A stretch of 64,000 nt of DNA from Nitrospinaceae bacterium (GCA_021604505.1 BQJC01000001.1:1-64000); one strand, 5' to 3'. Counted from the stretch's first letter, positions 1-7,828 are shown. Program-made: numbers and translations. The notes: generated by a model from the sequence alone, not told the origin.

Positions 1-149
1 TCATCCACGACCGCGTGAAATGATCTTTCAACTTCCTCAACACTCTGGCCATCAAAGACCAAAATATCGCTGGTATTGATCACTTCACCGACGAAGGTCT
101 GGTCTTCGTCACTGTATTTGATAATAGCCTCATAGTCTTTATATTTCAT
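1..149 (-). CDS. hicB: HicB-family antitoxin (partial, cut by left edge)
   Basis: The reverse strand from the ATG at 149 encodes a protein beginning MKYKDYEAIIKYSDED, followed by FVGEV and a D-G-x-S-V-E-E-V-E-x-S-F-H segment. This is the standard N-terminal half of HicB antitoxins (partial RNase-H-like fold). Only 49 codons lie in the window; the C-terminal DNA-binding domain is beyond base 1. The start overlaps the hicA stop in an ATGA tetranucleotide, the usual toxin-first coupling. By family knowledge HicB neutralises HicA and represses its own promoter. Confidence 0.88.
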   Translation of the reverse strand, partial: MKYKDYEAIIKYSDEDQTFVGEVINTSDILVFDGQSVEEVERSFHAVVD

Positions 150-400
150 GGTGCAATCCCCTGGTCGCTTAATAGGTTTCTAATGGCCCGAATTTGATAC
201 GGTTTTAATTCCTTTTGAGGATGGGGTGTATGTATATTGAGCGATTGATTGCCAATCAAGATGCGCACTCTTGAGCCATCCCCTTGAGCTATTGTTCCAC
301 CAATGCCCTCGATTAAACTGGCGATATCATTCCAATCGATGTTTCTAAGAATTGGATTTTCAAACAGTTTTTTCAGGGTTTTCCTTTGTTTGCTGTTCAC
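146..400 (-). CDS. hicA: HicA-family mRNA interferase toxin
   Basis: This 84-residue protein opens MNSKQRKTLKKLFENP and carries D-W-N-D-I-A-S-L-I, then GDGSRV and HTPHPQKE, the layout of the HicA subfamily that starts MNSxxRKTL. HicA is a small double-stranded-RNA-binding-like ribonuclease that cleaves mRNA. In this subfamily the canonical catalytic G-S-H is G-S-R, as seen here, so activity cannot be assumed. The start codon is GTG (398-400). A sigma70-like promoter places transcription start at about base 400, so the message may be leaderless. It is followed directly by hicB with a 4-base overlap. Confidence 0.88.
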   Translation of the reverse strand: MNSKQRKTLKKLFENPILRNIDWNDIASLIEGIGGTIAQGDGSRVRILIGNQSLNIHTPHPQKELKPYQIRAIRNLLSDQGIAP

Positions 401-406
401 GAAAAA

Positions 407-435
407 ATGATACTATAATATAGTATCATTGTCAA
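407..435 (-). promoter_or_regulatory. hicAB promoter with perfect palindromic operator
   Basis: On the reverse strand a TTGACA -35 box (430-435) is followed after exactly 17 bases by TATCAT (407-412). The whole spacer and -10 form a perfect inverted repeat, arms ATGATACTATA and TATAGTATCAT around one central base (407-429). A palindrome covering the -10 is the expected site for an autorepressing antitoxin such as HicB. Binding is inferred. Confidence 0.75.
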
Positions 436-662
436 GCGGCACAAAAAGAGGGGACGCCTTGACTCGGATGCCTGAGGGCACAGCCTGGAATGACTGTGCT
501 AGCTACACAAGGCGCGTGCTGATTTTCTCAATCCTGTCCAATTTCTTCTTCAGGGGTTCGCCGCGCCCGTTGCGCCGTCACCCGCTGGCTGTTTCGGTAA
601 AACAAAATCCCCCGGTATTCCCTCATTAAGAGAGGTGTGTTGGTTCCCTAAAATCCCCCCAA

Positions 663-681
663 CCCCCTTTTGTAAAGGGGG
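663..681. repeat. REP-like hairpin, arms CCCCCTTT / AAAGGGGG
   Basis: Perfect 8-base inverted repeat with a 3-base loop (TGT). A similar right arm, AATAAAGGGGG, recurs near 835-846. Flanking C and G runs resemble the short dispersed intergenic elements common in many bacterial genomes. No coding content. Confidence 0.6.
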
Positions 682-719
682 AGAAGCTATCCCCAGCCCC
701 GGTGATATTTCACATTTAT

Positions 720-780
720 CTTCATGCCCGGTACGGGTATGTGGTATCCCCCTCCAAAGCCTTCATGCCCGGTACGGGTA
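720..780. repeat. 20-base direct repeat (two copies, 41-base period)
   Basis: Bases 720-739 and 761-780 are identical over 20 positions and contain CCCGGTACGGG. The 21 bases between them are unrelated. Directly after the second copy lies another hairpin (CCCCT-TGG-AGGGG, 783-795). Two copies are too few for a CRISPR call. Confidence 0.65.
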
Positions 781-1042
781 CTCCCCTTGGAGGGGCGAGG
801 GATTCATCCAATCGATCCCGTCTAATTCCTTCCTCAATAAAGGGGGCAAGTCTTGACTTAGGACAACCGGAATCATTAATGACTTGTTCTCACTCTCCTT
901 CGAATTTCCCACCGCGATATGACCCGCCATTCATAACAGCAACCACTCTCGACACCTGGGTTGCATTGATTTATTAGCTGCCAAAACAGGCGCCCTGCTT
1001 TTAAAATATTTCGGCCCAGCTATATTTTTGGATTTTAAATAT

Positions 1043-1071
1043 TTGATTTTTATAGGTAAATTGTATATATT
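1043..1071 (+). promoter_or_regulatory. Putative sigma70-type promoter for lipoprotein at 1108
   Basis: TTGATT (1043-1048), a 17-base spacer and TATATT (1066-1071). The -10 lies in AATTGTATATAT, a 12-mer also present in the promoter at 8409-8420. Confidence 0.5.
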
Positions 1072-1107
1072 GGGTTTTTGAAAAATTTGCCTGACTGGGA
1101 ATGTAAG

Positions 1108-1452
1108 ATGAAAATTAAATATTTAGGGTTAATAGTTTTACTCCTTGTGGGTTGCGCGCAATCCAGTGGTGTGTTGAAGATAGGACCGGACACTTATACG
1201 GTTTCCGTGGATGTCCATCCAGCCAGGGGTGGGGAGCCGGAAGCCAGGCGCCGGGCACTGACAGAAGCCAATCAATACTGTTCCGGGATCAAAAAAGAAA
1301 TTCTTGTTTCGGACATCGCTTCCAGCCAATCCATACACTCTTCGGGCGGCATCGTGCAGGTTATGTTTGCCTGCCTGAATCAAGGGGATAAAGCCTTGCA
1401 ACGCCCCGAATACAAAAAAAATGCCAGCGGAATAACCAACCTCAAAAACTGA
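1108..1452 (+). CDS. Small putative lipoprotein, function unknown
   Basis: From the ATG at 1108 the 114-residue product starts MKIKYLGLIVLLLVGCAQ, a type II signal peptide with lipobox L-V-G-C. An in-frame TTG 30 bases upstream is less likely because it would put extra polar residues before the signal. The mature part contains an EARRRALTEANQYC segment, then SSGGIVQVMFAC, so two further cysteines could pair in the periplasm. The A-x-x-E-A-N-x-x-C pattern resembles small bacterial lipoproteins of unknown role. No operon partner is evident. Confidence 0.7.
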   Translation: MKIKYLGLIVLLLVGCAQSSGVLKIGPDTYTVSVDVHPARGGEPEARRRALTEANQYCSGIKKEILVSDIASSQSIHSSGGIVQVMFACLNQGDKALQRPEYKKNASGITNLKN

Positions 1453-1800
1453 CCTCTAAAAAATCCTGTCTGTTCCTCTACCATCCGCAGGTCATACACG
1501 GCCTTTCATTTCTGAACCATCAGCAGTCGGCTAACTGTTTTTAGTTCATGGTGTTCTCCGAATCATTTTGTTGAGAATAGGGCAAAAATACCAGCCAGAT
1601 TACAGAATTCTGTGATTTGGGTTTTTGATTTTCGAAGAACCTGATTTATGATGTTCCTTCAGTCCTGTTTTTTAGCGTGGTTCGAATTTTGGAAGCCAAT
1701 GCAATTGGTATCGGGATGATTTGTTGGTCAACAACGGATTGACTTCATCCATTTCCCCCTTTCCCATATCATGGGAAACTTTTTGAGAGGCAGGTAAACC
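1453..1800. other. 348-base intergenic stretch
   Basis: No coding potential seen. It is AT-rich and ends with a perfect inverted repeat at 1760-1778 just ahead of the next gene. No clear -35/-10 pair could be placed with confidence. Confidence 0.5.
1760..1778 (+). promoter_or_regulatory. Inverted repeat upstream of lipoprotein gene (operator or attenuator)
   Basis: Arms TTTCCCAT and ATGGGAAA around ATC, followed by CTTTTTG and then the ribosome site GAGAGGCAGG of the gene at 1801. The position, 22 bases before the start codon, fits a repressor site or a weak attenuator hairpin. Confidence 0.4.
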
Positions 1801-2043
1801 ATGAAAAAAGTATTGCTGCTAAGTTCTTTGTTGCTGTTTTTAATCGGTTCGGGTTGCTCCAGCAAGGCGGGAAACGTAGGTCTTGGAGCCGGAATCGGGG
1901 CCGTGGCTGGCGCTGGCGGCTATGAATACCACTTAAAGCGTCAAAAGGAAAAAGTCGCCGAGGAACTAAAAAACGGTACGATCGATCAAAAAGAGCACGA
2001 CATCCGCATGGATCAAATCAAGCGGGATTCGCTTTTGCAATAA
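1801..2043 (+). CDS. Small glycine-zipper lipoprotein
   Basis: This 80-residue protein begins MKKVLLLSSLLLFLIGSGC, a clear lipoprotein signal (lipobox G-S-G-C). A short glycine/alanine-rich stretch GLGAGIGAVAGAGG follows, like glycine-zipper membrane-inserting segments. The rest is a charged helical tail rich in K, E and D. A ribosome site GAGAGGCAGG precedes the ATG. Short glycine-zipper lipoproteins sit at the inner face of the outer membrane in other bacteria; the exact role is unknown. Confidence 0.72.
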   Translation: MKKVLLLSSLLLFLIGSGCSSKAGNVGLGAGIGAVAGAGGYEYHLKRQKEKVAEELKNGTIDQKEHDIRMDQIKRDSLLQ

Positions 2044-2359
2044 GAAACCTGGAAATTTCAAGTGGATTCCGGCCAGGGGGTTTGTTTTTGATTTCTGGAA
2101 GCGGATTTCAACCCCGGGCCAATCTTGTTTTCAGCCGATGAAAACCGGGCGCGTTCCTGAAACTTGGGAACCGTCCGGCTTTTTGTTCCCGCCTTCGAAA
2201 GCCCTCCGGCGGCTGGTTTTCTTCTGGACGACTCGTTTTTAAGTGAATTACCCCTTTATAATCAAAATCTTATTGAATTTTTGTGTGATTAGTGTGACCA
2301 TAATAATATAGGAACAGCAAATGACCCGCGACTAATCATTCTCTGTTAGGAGACAGAAA
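2044..2359. other. 316-base intergenic stretch with terminator-like hairpin
   Basis: No coding sequence seen. An imperfect GC-rich hairpin followed by five T lies at 2145-2184. The rest is AT-rich leader for the CBS-domain gene. Confidence 0.5.
2145..2184 (+). terminator. Putative intrinsic terminator
   Basis: CCGGGCGCGTTCC (2145-2157) pairs imperfectly with GGGAACCGTCCGG (2166-2178) and is followed by CTTTTTG. It lies about 100 bases after the glycine-zipper lipoprotein stop. Confidence 0.45.
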
Positions 2360-2737
2360 TTGGGTGAAATCGGCCATTTAGTACGCTCTCCGGTGATAAG
2401 TATCGGCACCGAATGCACCATTTCAGAGGCCATCCTGTTTTTCCACACTCAGAAGGTCGAGGCCTTGTTTGTTGAGGAATCCGGCCGGTACGTGGGTATG
2501 GTGATCAAATCCGAACTGATTCACCGGGTCAACGAGGTGGGGGTAGCCCCTGAGACGACATTGGTTGGAGAAGGGATGAACCGGCCGATACCCTGCCTGG
2601 ATTGCAATATCTCGGTCCAGGAGGCGAACGATTTCATGAGTGTCCATCACCTCGGGTATGTCGCTGTCACCGAAGACCGCCAGATCATCGGAATTCTATC
2701 CCATCAGGATTTAAAGGCCGGTTCCAACAATAGCTGA
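2360..2737 (+). CDS. Stand-alone tandem CBS-domain protein
   Basis: The 125-residue product consists of two CBS repeats: V-R-S-P-V-I-S-I ... VGMVIKSEL (residues about 8-53) and GEGMNRPIPCLD ... IIGILSHQDL (about 70-118). CBS pairs bind adenosine nucleotides and act as energy sensors; with no attached output domain it may act in trans. The start is TTG with AGGAGA seven bases upstream; no better start exists. No neighbour points to a partner. Confidence 0.78.
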   Translation: MGEIGHLVRSPVISIGTECTISEAILFFHTQKVEALFVEESGRYVGMVIKSELIHRVNEVGVAPETTLVGEGMNRPIPCLDCNISVQEANDFMSVHHLGYVAVTEDRQIIGILSHQDLKAGSNNS

Positions 2738-3010
2738 AACCCGTCTCACAATCTCTTAAAGACGCAACCTTCCCCAGCCGGGACTTTAGAAAAAAGCCTT
2801 CCTCCTTCTCAAATATAGCCAAAACTTCGTATCGATTCCTCGGCAATACCCGGTTTTTCAATATTTTTTAACCTGCACGCCAATCCTGCCGTCAATTCGC
2901 AGGTGTTTTACACGATTGTAACTCCGGATTAACCCTCCCGTAATACCAGATTTCTATACTTCCAACATCAACCCATTAATTTCGACACCATTCTCACCGG
3001 AAGGATAGAA

Positions 3011-3748
3011 ATGATCATTCAATCGATAAGCCGAAAGTTTGTTTTCTTTTTGATTTGCTTGTTGTCTGGTTTGCTTTTTGGGGCCTCTCCGGTTCTCGGG
3101 TATGGAAATATTGTCGATGCGCACGGTTGCCCGTCAAAACAACGGTTGTCTTGTCAGGATGCGGAACCTGGCGAATTGCTTCCGGTCCGCTCGGCGAGTC
3201 TGGAAAAAAACATCGATGCTCCCGAAGCGGAACTTCCCGCAGAAGCCGTTCGCTTGAAAAATATGGCTGAGGTGTATGAAGGGAATGGAGAGTTCCTGAA
3301 AGCGGAAACTTTGTACCTGCAGTCGCTTGAAGTGATCAATCAAACTCTGGGTATGAATCACCCCATCGGCGCCTTTGCCCTGATCAATCTTGCGGATTTA
3401 TACATACAGACAGAGGACTATCTCAAAGCGGAGCCATTGTACCTGCAGTCGTTGGAAGTGATCACCAAATCGCTGGGTCCGGATCACTTTTTTGCCGCTC
3501 TTGCTCTCAACAACATCGGCGGAATGTATAAAAATATGGGAGAGTACTCTAAAGCGGAAATGATGTATTTACGTTCCCTGAACATTCATGAAAAATCGCT
3601 GGGAAACTCCCACCCGAATGTTGCCATTCCCTTGAACAACCTGGCGGAACTGTATCGTTTGATGGGAGATGAAGGAAAGGCTGAGCCCTACTACCTTCGA
3701 GCCAGGAAAATCTTCAAAGACGCGATGGAAAATGATCTGGTGGAGTGA
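3011..3748 (+). CDS. Exported tetratricopeptide-repeat protein (kinesin-light-chain type TPRs)
   Basis: A 245-residue protein with a signal peptide (MIIQSISRKFVFFLICLLSG, cleavage probably after SPVLG or nearby). Residues about 80-240 hold four TPR units of the long 42-residue class: each has L-A-x-x-Y-x-x-x-G-x-Y-x-K-A-E-x-L-Y-x-x-S-L followed by a LG-x-x-H-P linker. This is the kinesin-light-chain/TPR_12 pattern and implies protein binding in the periplasm. AAGGATAGAA precedes the ATG. It lacks the Y-x-Y-x-PED C-terminal cap of the other exported TPR proteins in this window. Confidence 0.75.
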   Translation: MIIQSISRKFVFFLICLLSGLLFGASPVLGYGNIVDAHGCPSKQRLSCQDAEPGELLPVRSASLEKNIDAPEAELPAEAVRLKNMAEVYEGNGEFLKAETLYLQSLEVINQTLGMNHPIGAFALINLADLYIQTEDYLKAEPLYLQSLEVITKSLGPDHFFAALALNNIGGMYKNMGEYSKAEMMYLRSLNIHEKSLGNSHPNVAIPLNNLAELYRLMGDEGKAEPYYLRARKIFKDAMENDLVE

Positions 3749-3841
3749 ACCGGAAAGAGTTTTTAGATCTTTCTAATCGAGAGCGAGGGAACAGATTGTC
3801 GCGCTGCCCCCCCGGCCTCCGTTCTGGAACAATTTTTCTGA

Positions 3842-4195
3842 TCATGTCGTCCGGTAAATGTATTTGACGCTCTCTACGGCAGGATAGTCGTTACGGAGTT
3901 TATCGAGGATAAGAGTCAAGGCGATAGATTGTTCATCCGTCATGCCGTCCCTTTCCGCGGCGACACATATCCCAACGCTGACCTCATCGAATTCTGAGTT
4001 ATAGGAACCCACCTGGCTTTGATGCCTTCCCATCAAGAGCGTTCCATCCCCTTCAATGATGTAATGAAACCCGATCTCTAAGATACCTTCCCGCAAGGCG
4101 TCTTTTTTTATTTGGTGGTAGTCGGTTTCGCGATTTCCGGTAAAATGAACCAAAACCGTTTTGGTTGCTTTCCTAAGTTTTTGTTCGTTTTTCAT
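3842..4195 (-). CDS. T7-lysozyme-like N-acetylmuramoyl-L-alanine amidase, apparently truncated
   Basis: The 117-residue product matches the amidase_2/PGRP fold: VLVHFTGN (first zinc His), IGFHYIIEGDGTLLMGR, VGSYNSE and SVGICVAAE line up with T7 lysozyme. The family ends with a second zinc His and a Cys, both absent here because the frame stops at VKYIYRTT. In another frame, starting at 3852, the DNA reads G-R-H-D-Q-K-N-C, which would restore such ligands, so a frameshift is possible. As written it should not bind zinc normally. It stands alone, without holin or phage genes. Confidence 0.65.
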   Translation of the reverse strand: MKNEQKLRKATKTVLVHFTGNRETDYHQIKKDALREGILEIGFHYIIEGDGTLLMGRHQSQVGSYNSEFDEVSVGICVAAERDGMTDEQSIALTLILDKLRNDYPAVESVKYIYRTT

Positions 4196-4319
4196 TGTTG
4201 GAGCCTGTGCATGCGCGCAGAGGTAAAAAGATTTGTTGAGGTGTCATTTTACTCGAAAAAAGTTTAGTGTAGAAGCAATCGGAAAAAAAGATGGAAATAT
4301 GCGGGTTAAATAGAAAAAT

Positions 4320-4348
4320 TTGACAGGTTCGGCTCCCTGAAATAAATT
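4320..4348 (+). promoter_or_regulatory. Putative promoter of ankyrin lipoprotein gene
   Basis: TTGACA (4320-4325), 17-base spacer, TAAATT (4343-4348). The predicted start of transcription leaves a leader of about 30 bases before the ATG at 4385. Confidence 0.5.
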
Positions 4349-4384
4349 GAAATCAATCGAAGTTACAAATGAAAGGCAGTCTTG

Positions 4385-5827
4385 ATGATTGGGAAAATTT
4401 GTGAGGGCGGGTACAAAAGCACATGCGCGGTTCTTACCTTACTTTTGGTTTCATGCGCCACGGTAACGACGCCACCCATCGACGATGCGGCCAAGGTGGG
4501 AGACCTGACCAAGGTGAACCAGTTAATCCAGCAGGGAAACGACGTCAATGCAGAGACAGCGGACGGCAGTACAGCCCTCCATTCTTCCTCTGAGAAAGGC
4601 TATTTGGAGGTGGCCGAATCCCTCCTGGCCAATGGCGCCAGAGTCAATGCCAGAAATCGAAAAGGCGTCACACCGTTATACCTCGCGGCGTTGAATGGGC
4701 ACAGCGACCTTGCCGGGTTCTTGTTGTCCAAGGGCGCCGACATCAATACAAAAAATCTCTCAGGCGACACACCCTTGCACGTTGCCAGCCGCAATGGAAA
4801 GATGGATGTCGTCCGGCTCCTGGTCTTCAAGGGAGCGGATGTCAATCTTCTGAATAAGGACGGAGTGGCCCCGCTGCACTTTGCCGCCGGGCAAGGACGC
4901 ATGGCAGTCGTTAAGTTTCTTTTAAGCCAGGGGGCGAAGTTGGATGCTCTGGACAAAAATAAAAAACAACCGCTTCATTGGGCTTCCTGGAAGGGACATG
5001 CCGAAGTGGTCGACGTATTTTTACAAAAAGGGGCGAAGGTGGATGCGCCGGATAAATACGGTCTGACGCCGTTGAACCTGGCGGTACTTAACAACCACCT
5101 GGAAGTCGCAAAAGTGGTCGTCGCCAATGGGGCGAAGGTCAACCCCAAAGGAAGCGTTCCTTTGTTTTCAGCCGCTCGCAAGGGGTATTTCCCGATCGCA
5201 AAATTATTGGTCGAAAATGGCGCCAAGGTGAATGCCCGGGAAAAGGAAGGACCCACGCCCCTGCATTTTGCCGCCGAGGGGGGCCACCTGAAGGTGGTGA
5301 AACTCTTGTTGGACCATCGCGCCGAAGTCAATGCCAAAGACCTGGTGGATAACACACCGCTGCACAGCGCCGCCTCCGGAGGGCACACAGAAGTGATGGA
5401 GGTTCTCATTGCCAAAGGCGCGGATATCGGTGCGAAGGAAAAGGATGGGACAACCACCCTGCATCTGGCGGCCAAGGGAGGCCACAAAGCGGCCGTCAAG
5501 TTTTTGGTCGCTAAAAAAGTGAGTATCGAAGAGAAAGATCAGAAGGGCTTAACCCCTCTGCACCGGGCCGCCCAAAACGGACGGGAAGGGGTGGTCGAGA
5601 TATTGCTCGATGAAGGCGCCGCCATTGAATCAAAGGACAACGAAGGCTCCACGCCGCTCCACTTGGCAGCTGAGTGGGGCAGAAAATCGACGACGGAGCT
5701 TTTAATTAAAAAAGGCGCCAACTTGCAGGTAAAAAATAAAGCAGGAAAAACACCTGCCAATTTAGCCGCAAAAATGAACCACAAGAAGGTTGCGGAGTTG
5801 CTGGATTGGTACGCGAATAAAAAATAA
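4385..5827 (+). CDS. Ankyrin-repeat lipoprotein
   Basis: A 480-residue protein with an N-terminal lipoprotein signal ending L-L-V-S-C-A, then an almost uninterrupted solenoid of about 14 ankyrin units of 32-33 residues (D-G-x-T-P-L-H-x-A-A-x-x-G-H-x-x-V-V-x-x-L-L-x-x-G-A-x-V-N). The first unit is degenerate and the unit around residues 255-285 is short. Ankyrin arrays bind proteins; lipidation puts this one at the periplasmic face of a membrane. ATG at 4385 is preferred over the adjacent TTG at 4382. The repeat DNA is diverged between units. Confidence 0.85.
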   Translation: MIGKICEGGYKSTCAVLTLLLVSCATVTTPPIDDAAKVGDLTKVNQLIQQGNDVNAETADGSTALHSSSEKGYLEVAESLLANGARVNARNRKGVTPLYLAALNGHSDLAGFLLSKGADINTKNLSGDTPLHVASRNGKMDVVRLLVFKGADVNLLNKDGVAPLHFAAGQGRMAVVKFLLSQGAKLDALDKNKKQPLHWASWKGHAEVVDVFLQKGAKVDAPDKYGLTPLNLAVLNNHLEVAKVVVANGAKVNPKGSVPLFSAARKGYFPIAKLLVENGAKVNAREKEGPTPLHFAAEGGHLKVVKLLLDHRAEVNAKDLVDNTPLHSAASGGHTEVMEVLIAKGADIGAKEKDGTTTLHLAAKGGHKAAVKFLVAKKVSIEEKDQKGLTPLHRAAQNGREGVVEILLDEGAAIESKDNEGSTPLHLAAEWGRKSTTELLIKKGANLQVKNKAGKTPANLAAKMNHKKVAELLDWYANKK

Positions 5828-5927
5828 AAGCAGCTTTTCGTTTCCTTACACCTCTTTTTCCGACCATCATGGAAAAATAACGAGTCTTTAGAATTTGTTA
5901 CGCGTTAAGGCGCTCGTTTATGAAAAA

Positions 5928-6263
5928 TTAGAAATTTGACAGGCACTCCTCTTCGATCTTTTTGCTGCCGATCAAGTCGCATTTAGTTTTATTGGAATCC
6001 ACTAATGCGAGACACAGGTTTTGCAGGTCCCTTTTTTTAATCAGAGAACAGTAATACCAGCTGTGGTCCTTGTTGGTGAACCGGTTCACATCCTTTTTGC
6101 CGTGAGACGGGTCGCCAGTGGCGCGACAGAGGTTTTGTCGGTCGACATCGGCGATTTTGTCGCATTCAGGATACTCCAGAGTTTTCTCCTCAGCCCATGC
6201 TTGGGAAACTGAGAATAGGACCAAAAAGGACGCAATCAGTCCGATCGTTTTAAGGTGCCTCAT
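5928..6263 (-). CDS. Small secreted cysteine-containing protein, unknown function
   Basis: Starting at the ATG at 6263, which has the strong ribosome site AAGGAGCGG, the product is 111 residues. MRHLKTIGLIASFLVLFSVSQ then AWAEE is a Sec signal cut after A-W-A. The mature part has six cysteines in short repeated settings (YPECDKIA, QNLCRA, YYCSLI, QNLCLA, KCDLIG, EECLSN), suggesting three disulphides; the spacing hints at an internal duplication of a D-x-x-N-L-C-x-A unit. No family recognised. Confidence 0.7.
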   Translation of the reverse strand: MRHLKTIGLIASFLVLFSVSQAWAEEKTLEYPECDKIADVDRQNLCRATGDPSHGKKDVNRFTNKDHSWYYCSLIKKRDLQNLCLALVDSNKTKCDLIGSKKIEEECLSNF

Positions 6264-6709
6264 TTTCCGCTCCTTTCCTAAGATGATGATTTTCCGCGAG
6301 GGTTCGTTTAACGGTTTCTTAGAGAATCTTTCAGGGCGGGAGTTTTTGCAAGGAAAAAATACCACTTCAATGTTTAAGCATCGATAGTTCAATGTATTAT
6401 AGGTTGGTTCGGGAAGGCGAAAGATGCCCGGTTTCAACCCGGCGGGCGCCGGGTGGTACCGCTCAGGGGTTTTAATTCCTGATAAATGTGATGCATCTCA
6501 CTTTAATTTCGTTCCAGTTATTGTAATCTTTTAAAGGTGATGAAAGGAGAAAGGGAAGGAGCGCTTTCCTGGAGTTGGAAACGGTGCACAGCAAGATGGA
6601 TTTTCACATTATTGCAGAGTCATAGACACGAATAAAAATTTCGGCATTTTCGGAAATTGATTTTGTCCCATGGTGTCAGTTATTTCCGATATAAAAAAAT
6701 GAGAATTTC
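6264..6709. other. 446-base intergenic stretch
   Basis: Divergent control region between the Cys-rich protein and the first Y-x-Y-x-PED TPR protein. It contains a very GC-rich perfect hairpin at 6438-6455, unlike the AT-rich DNA on both sides. No convincing coding frame. Confidence 0.5.
6438..6455. repeat. GC-rich inverted repeat ACCCGGCG-GG-CGCCGGGT
   Basis: Perfect 8-base arms with a 2-base centre, without a following T-run. Could be an operator, a small-RNA stem or an insertion remnant. Confidence 0.45.
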
Positions 6710-7201
6710 ATGAAAGCAATTTTCTTTTTCACGCTAACGGTTTTCTTTTGTTTTTTGGCAGCCATCCGGGTGCCGCAGGCGATGGCTTCCGAAGCGAGAG
6801 CCGTCAACATTCTTGAAGAAAAAAATATAGAGCAAAAAATCAAGGCGCTGAGTGATGAGTGGCAAAAGCAGTTTGTCGAGGCGGTCAACGACTTTTTGGA
6901 GCAGGAGTTGAATCGGTTGCAGGACAAAGAGACCGAACCCGGGGAAAGCCTCAGCCGTCAAATTACAAAATACGAAGAGGAAATAAAACGCGGAGCCGGC
7001 AATGTCGATGCCTATGTTTCCCTGGGAAAATTATATGATCAAAAAGGGGATGGAGCCAATGCCATCATTTATACGAAAAAAGCTGAGGAAATCTTTGTGA
7101 AAAATGAAGATATAAAAGGTGTCGCTGAGGCCAGAAGGAAGTTGCGTATTTATTTTGAGAAATATGACTACAAGCCGGAAGATTTTGAATTGGCCAAATA
7201 A
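6710..7201 (+). CDS. Exported TPR-like protein with Y-x-Y-x-PED-F C-terminal cap (paralogue 1)
   Basis: 163 residues. The signal peptide (MKAIFFFTLTVFFCFLAAIR) probably ends near A-M-A-S-E. A charged helical region (residues 35-80) is followed by one TPR-like unit (DAYVSLGKLYDQKGDGANAI) and a conserved tail: KKAEEIF, then GVAEARRKLR, FEKYDYKPEDF. The same tail occurs in the next gene and at 17235. Exported TPR proteins usually scaffold envelope complexes; nothing here fixes the partner. It is 43 bases upstream of the next paralogue, so the two are probably one transcript. Confidence 0.75.
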   Translation: MKAIFFFTLTVFFCFLAAIRVPQAMASEARAVNILEEKNIEQKIKALSDEWQKQFVEAVNDFLEQELNRLQDKETEPGESLSRQITKYEEEIKRGAGNVDAYVSLGKLYDQKGDGANAIIYTKKAEEIFVKNEDIKGVAEARRKLRIYFEKYDYKPEDFELAK

Positions 7202-7244
7202 CCAGAGCTCAGGGTTCGGGCTCCAAAAAACATTGAGGTTAAAA

Positions 7245-7781
7245 ATGAAAAAAATGCTTTACCTGTTGTTTGTTTCGTTAATGGTTTCCCTGCTTGGGGG
7301 AAATGTCGCAGTGGCCGAAGAGAAGAACGGTGCGGAGGAAAAACTTGAGGTCTTAAACAGACAAATATCTTTTTTTAATGAAAGGTTGGAGACGGAGCCG
7401 GACAATCCAAATTGGCATTTTCAGTTGGGAACAAAATATTATGAGTTGGGGCGCTTTTATGAAGAGAGAGCCGATCGTATTTTTTTATCCGGTGAGAATA
7501 AATCCGATATCAATAAAGCCCGCAGGTTATACGAGAGTTCCGTTGAGCACTTGGAGCATTCTTTGAGAATCCAGCCCGACAACGCCGGTGCGCATTTCAA
7601 TCTCAGCCTCACACATTTTGTGGATGGGGACGCAGAAAACGCGATTGTTCATATGAGAAAATCGGAACAGCTTTTTATGGCCTATCAGGATAAGAGAGGG
7701 GTGGCAAAAGCAAGAAAAGCGTTACGGGAATGGTTTGACCGTTATGGCTATCGCCCTGAGGATTTCCCACCGCGAAATTGA
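7245..7781 (+). CDS. Exported TPR protein with YGYRPEDF C-terminal cap (paralogue 2)
   Basis: Start chosen at 7245 because the ATG opens a signal peptide (MKKMLYLLFVSLMVSLLGG, cut near A-V-A-E) and has GAGG upstream; a longer frame from 7119 would overlap the previous gene. The 178-residue product has two TPR units (PNWHFQLGTKYYELGRFYEE and AGAHFNLSLTHFVDGDAENA) and the shared tail KSEQLF, RGVAKARKALR, YGYRPEDF. Same family as 6710 and 17235, probably by duplication. Confidence 0.78.
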   Translation: MKKMLYLLFVSLMVSLLGGNVAVAEEKNGAEEKLEVLNRQISFFNERLETEPDNPNWHFQLGTKYYELGRFYEERADRIFLSGENKSDINKARRLYESSVEHLEHSLRIQPDNAGAHFNLSLTHFVDGDAENAIVHMRKSEQLFMAYQDKRGVAKARKALREWFDRYGYRPEDFPPRN

Positions 7782-7828
7782 GTGTTTTCTTTCCCTGGCG
7801 TTCTGAATAAATAACTGAGCAGGATTTT

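Larger units (their letters stand above)
430..1107. other. 678-base gene-free stretch with GC-hairpin repeats
   Basis: Several short open frames cross here but none has a ribosome site, recognisable domain or sensible composition. The stretch instead holds several C-run/G-run hairpins between about 610 and 850 and a 20-base direct repeat. Its right end carries the promoter of the lipoprotein gene at 1108. It looks like a hotspot for small intergenic repeat elements next to a toxin-antitoxin locus. Confidence 0.6.

Noticed and set aside
720-780. Possible CRISPR array
   Set aside because: Only two 20-base copies with one 21-base gap and no cas genes nearby.
429-977. Overlapping forward frames of 66-91 codons
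   Set aside because: No ribosome sites, odd composition from C/G runs and repeats, and no domain; they reflect repeat DNA rather than genes.
4600-5784. Long reverse frames opposite the ankyrin gene
   Set aside because: They mirror the repeat pattern of the ankyrin codons and have unnatural A/P/F-rich composition.
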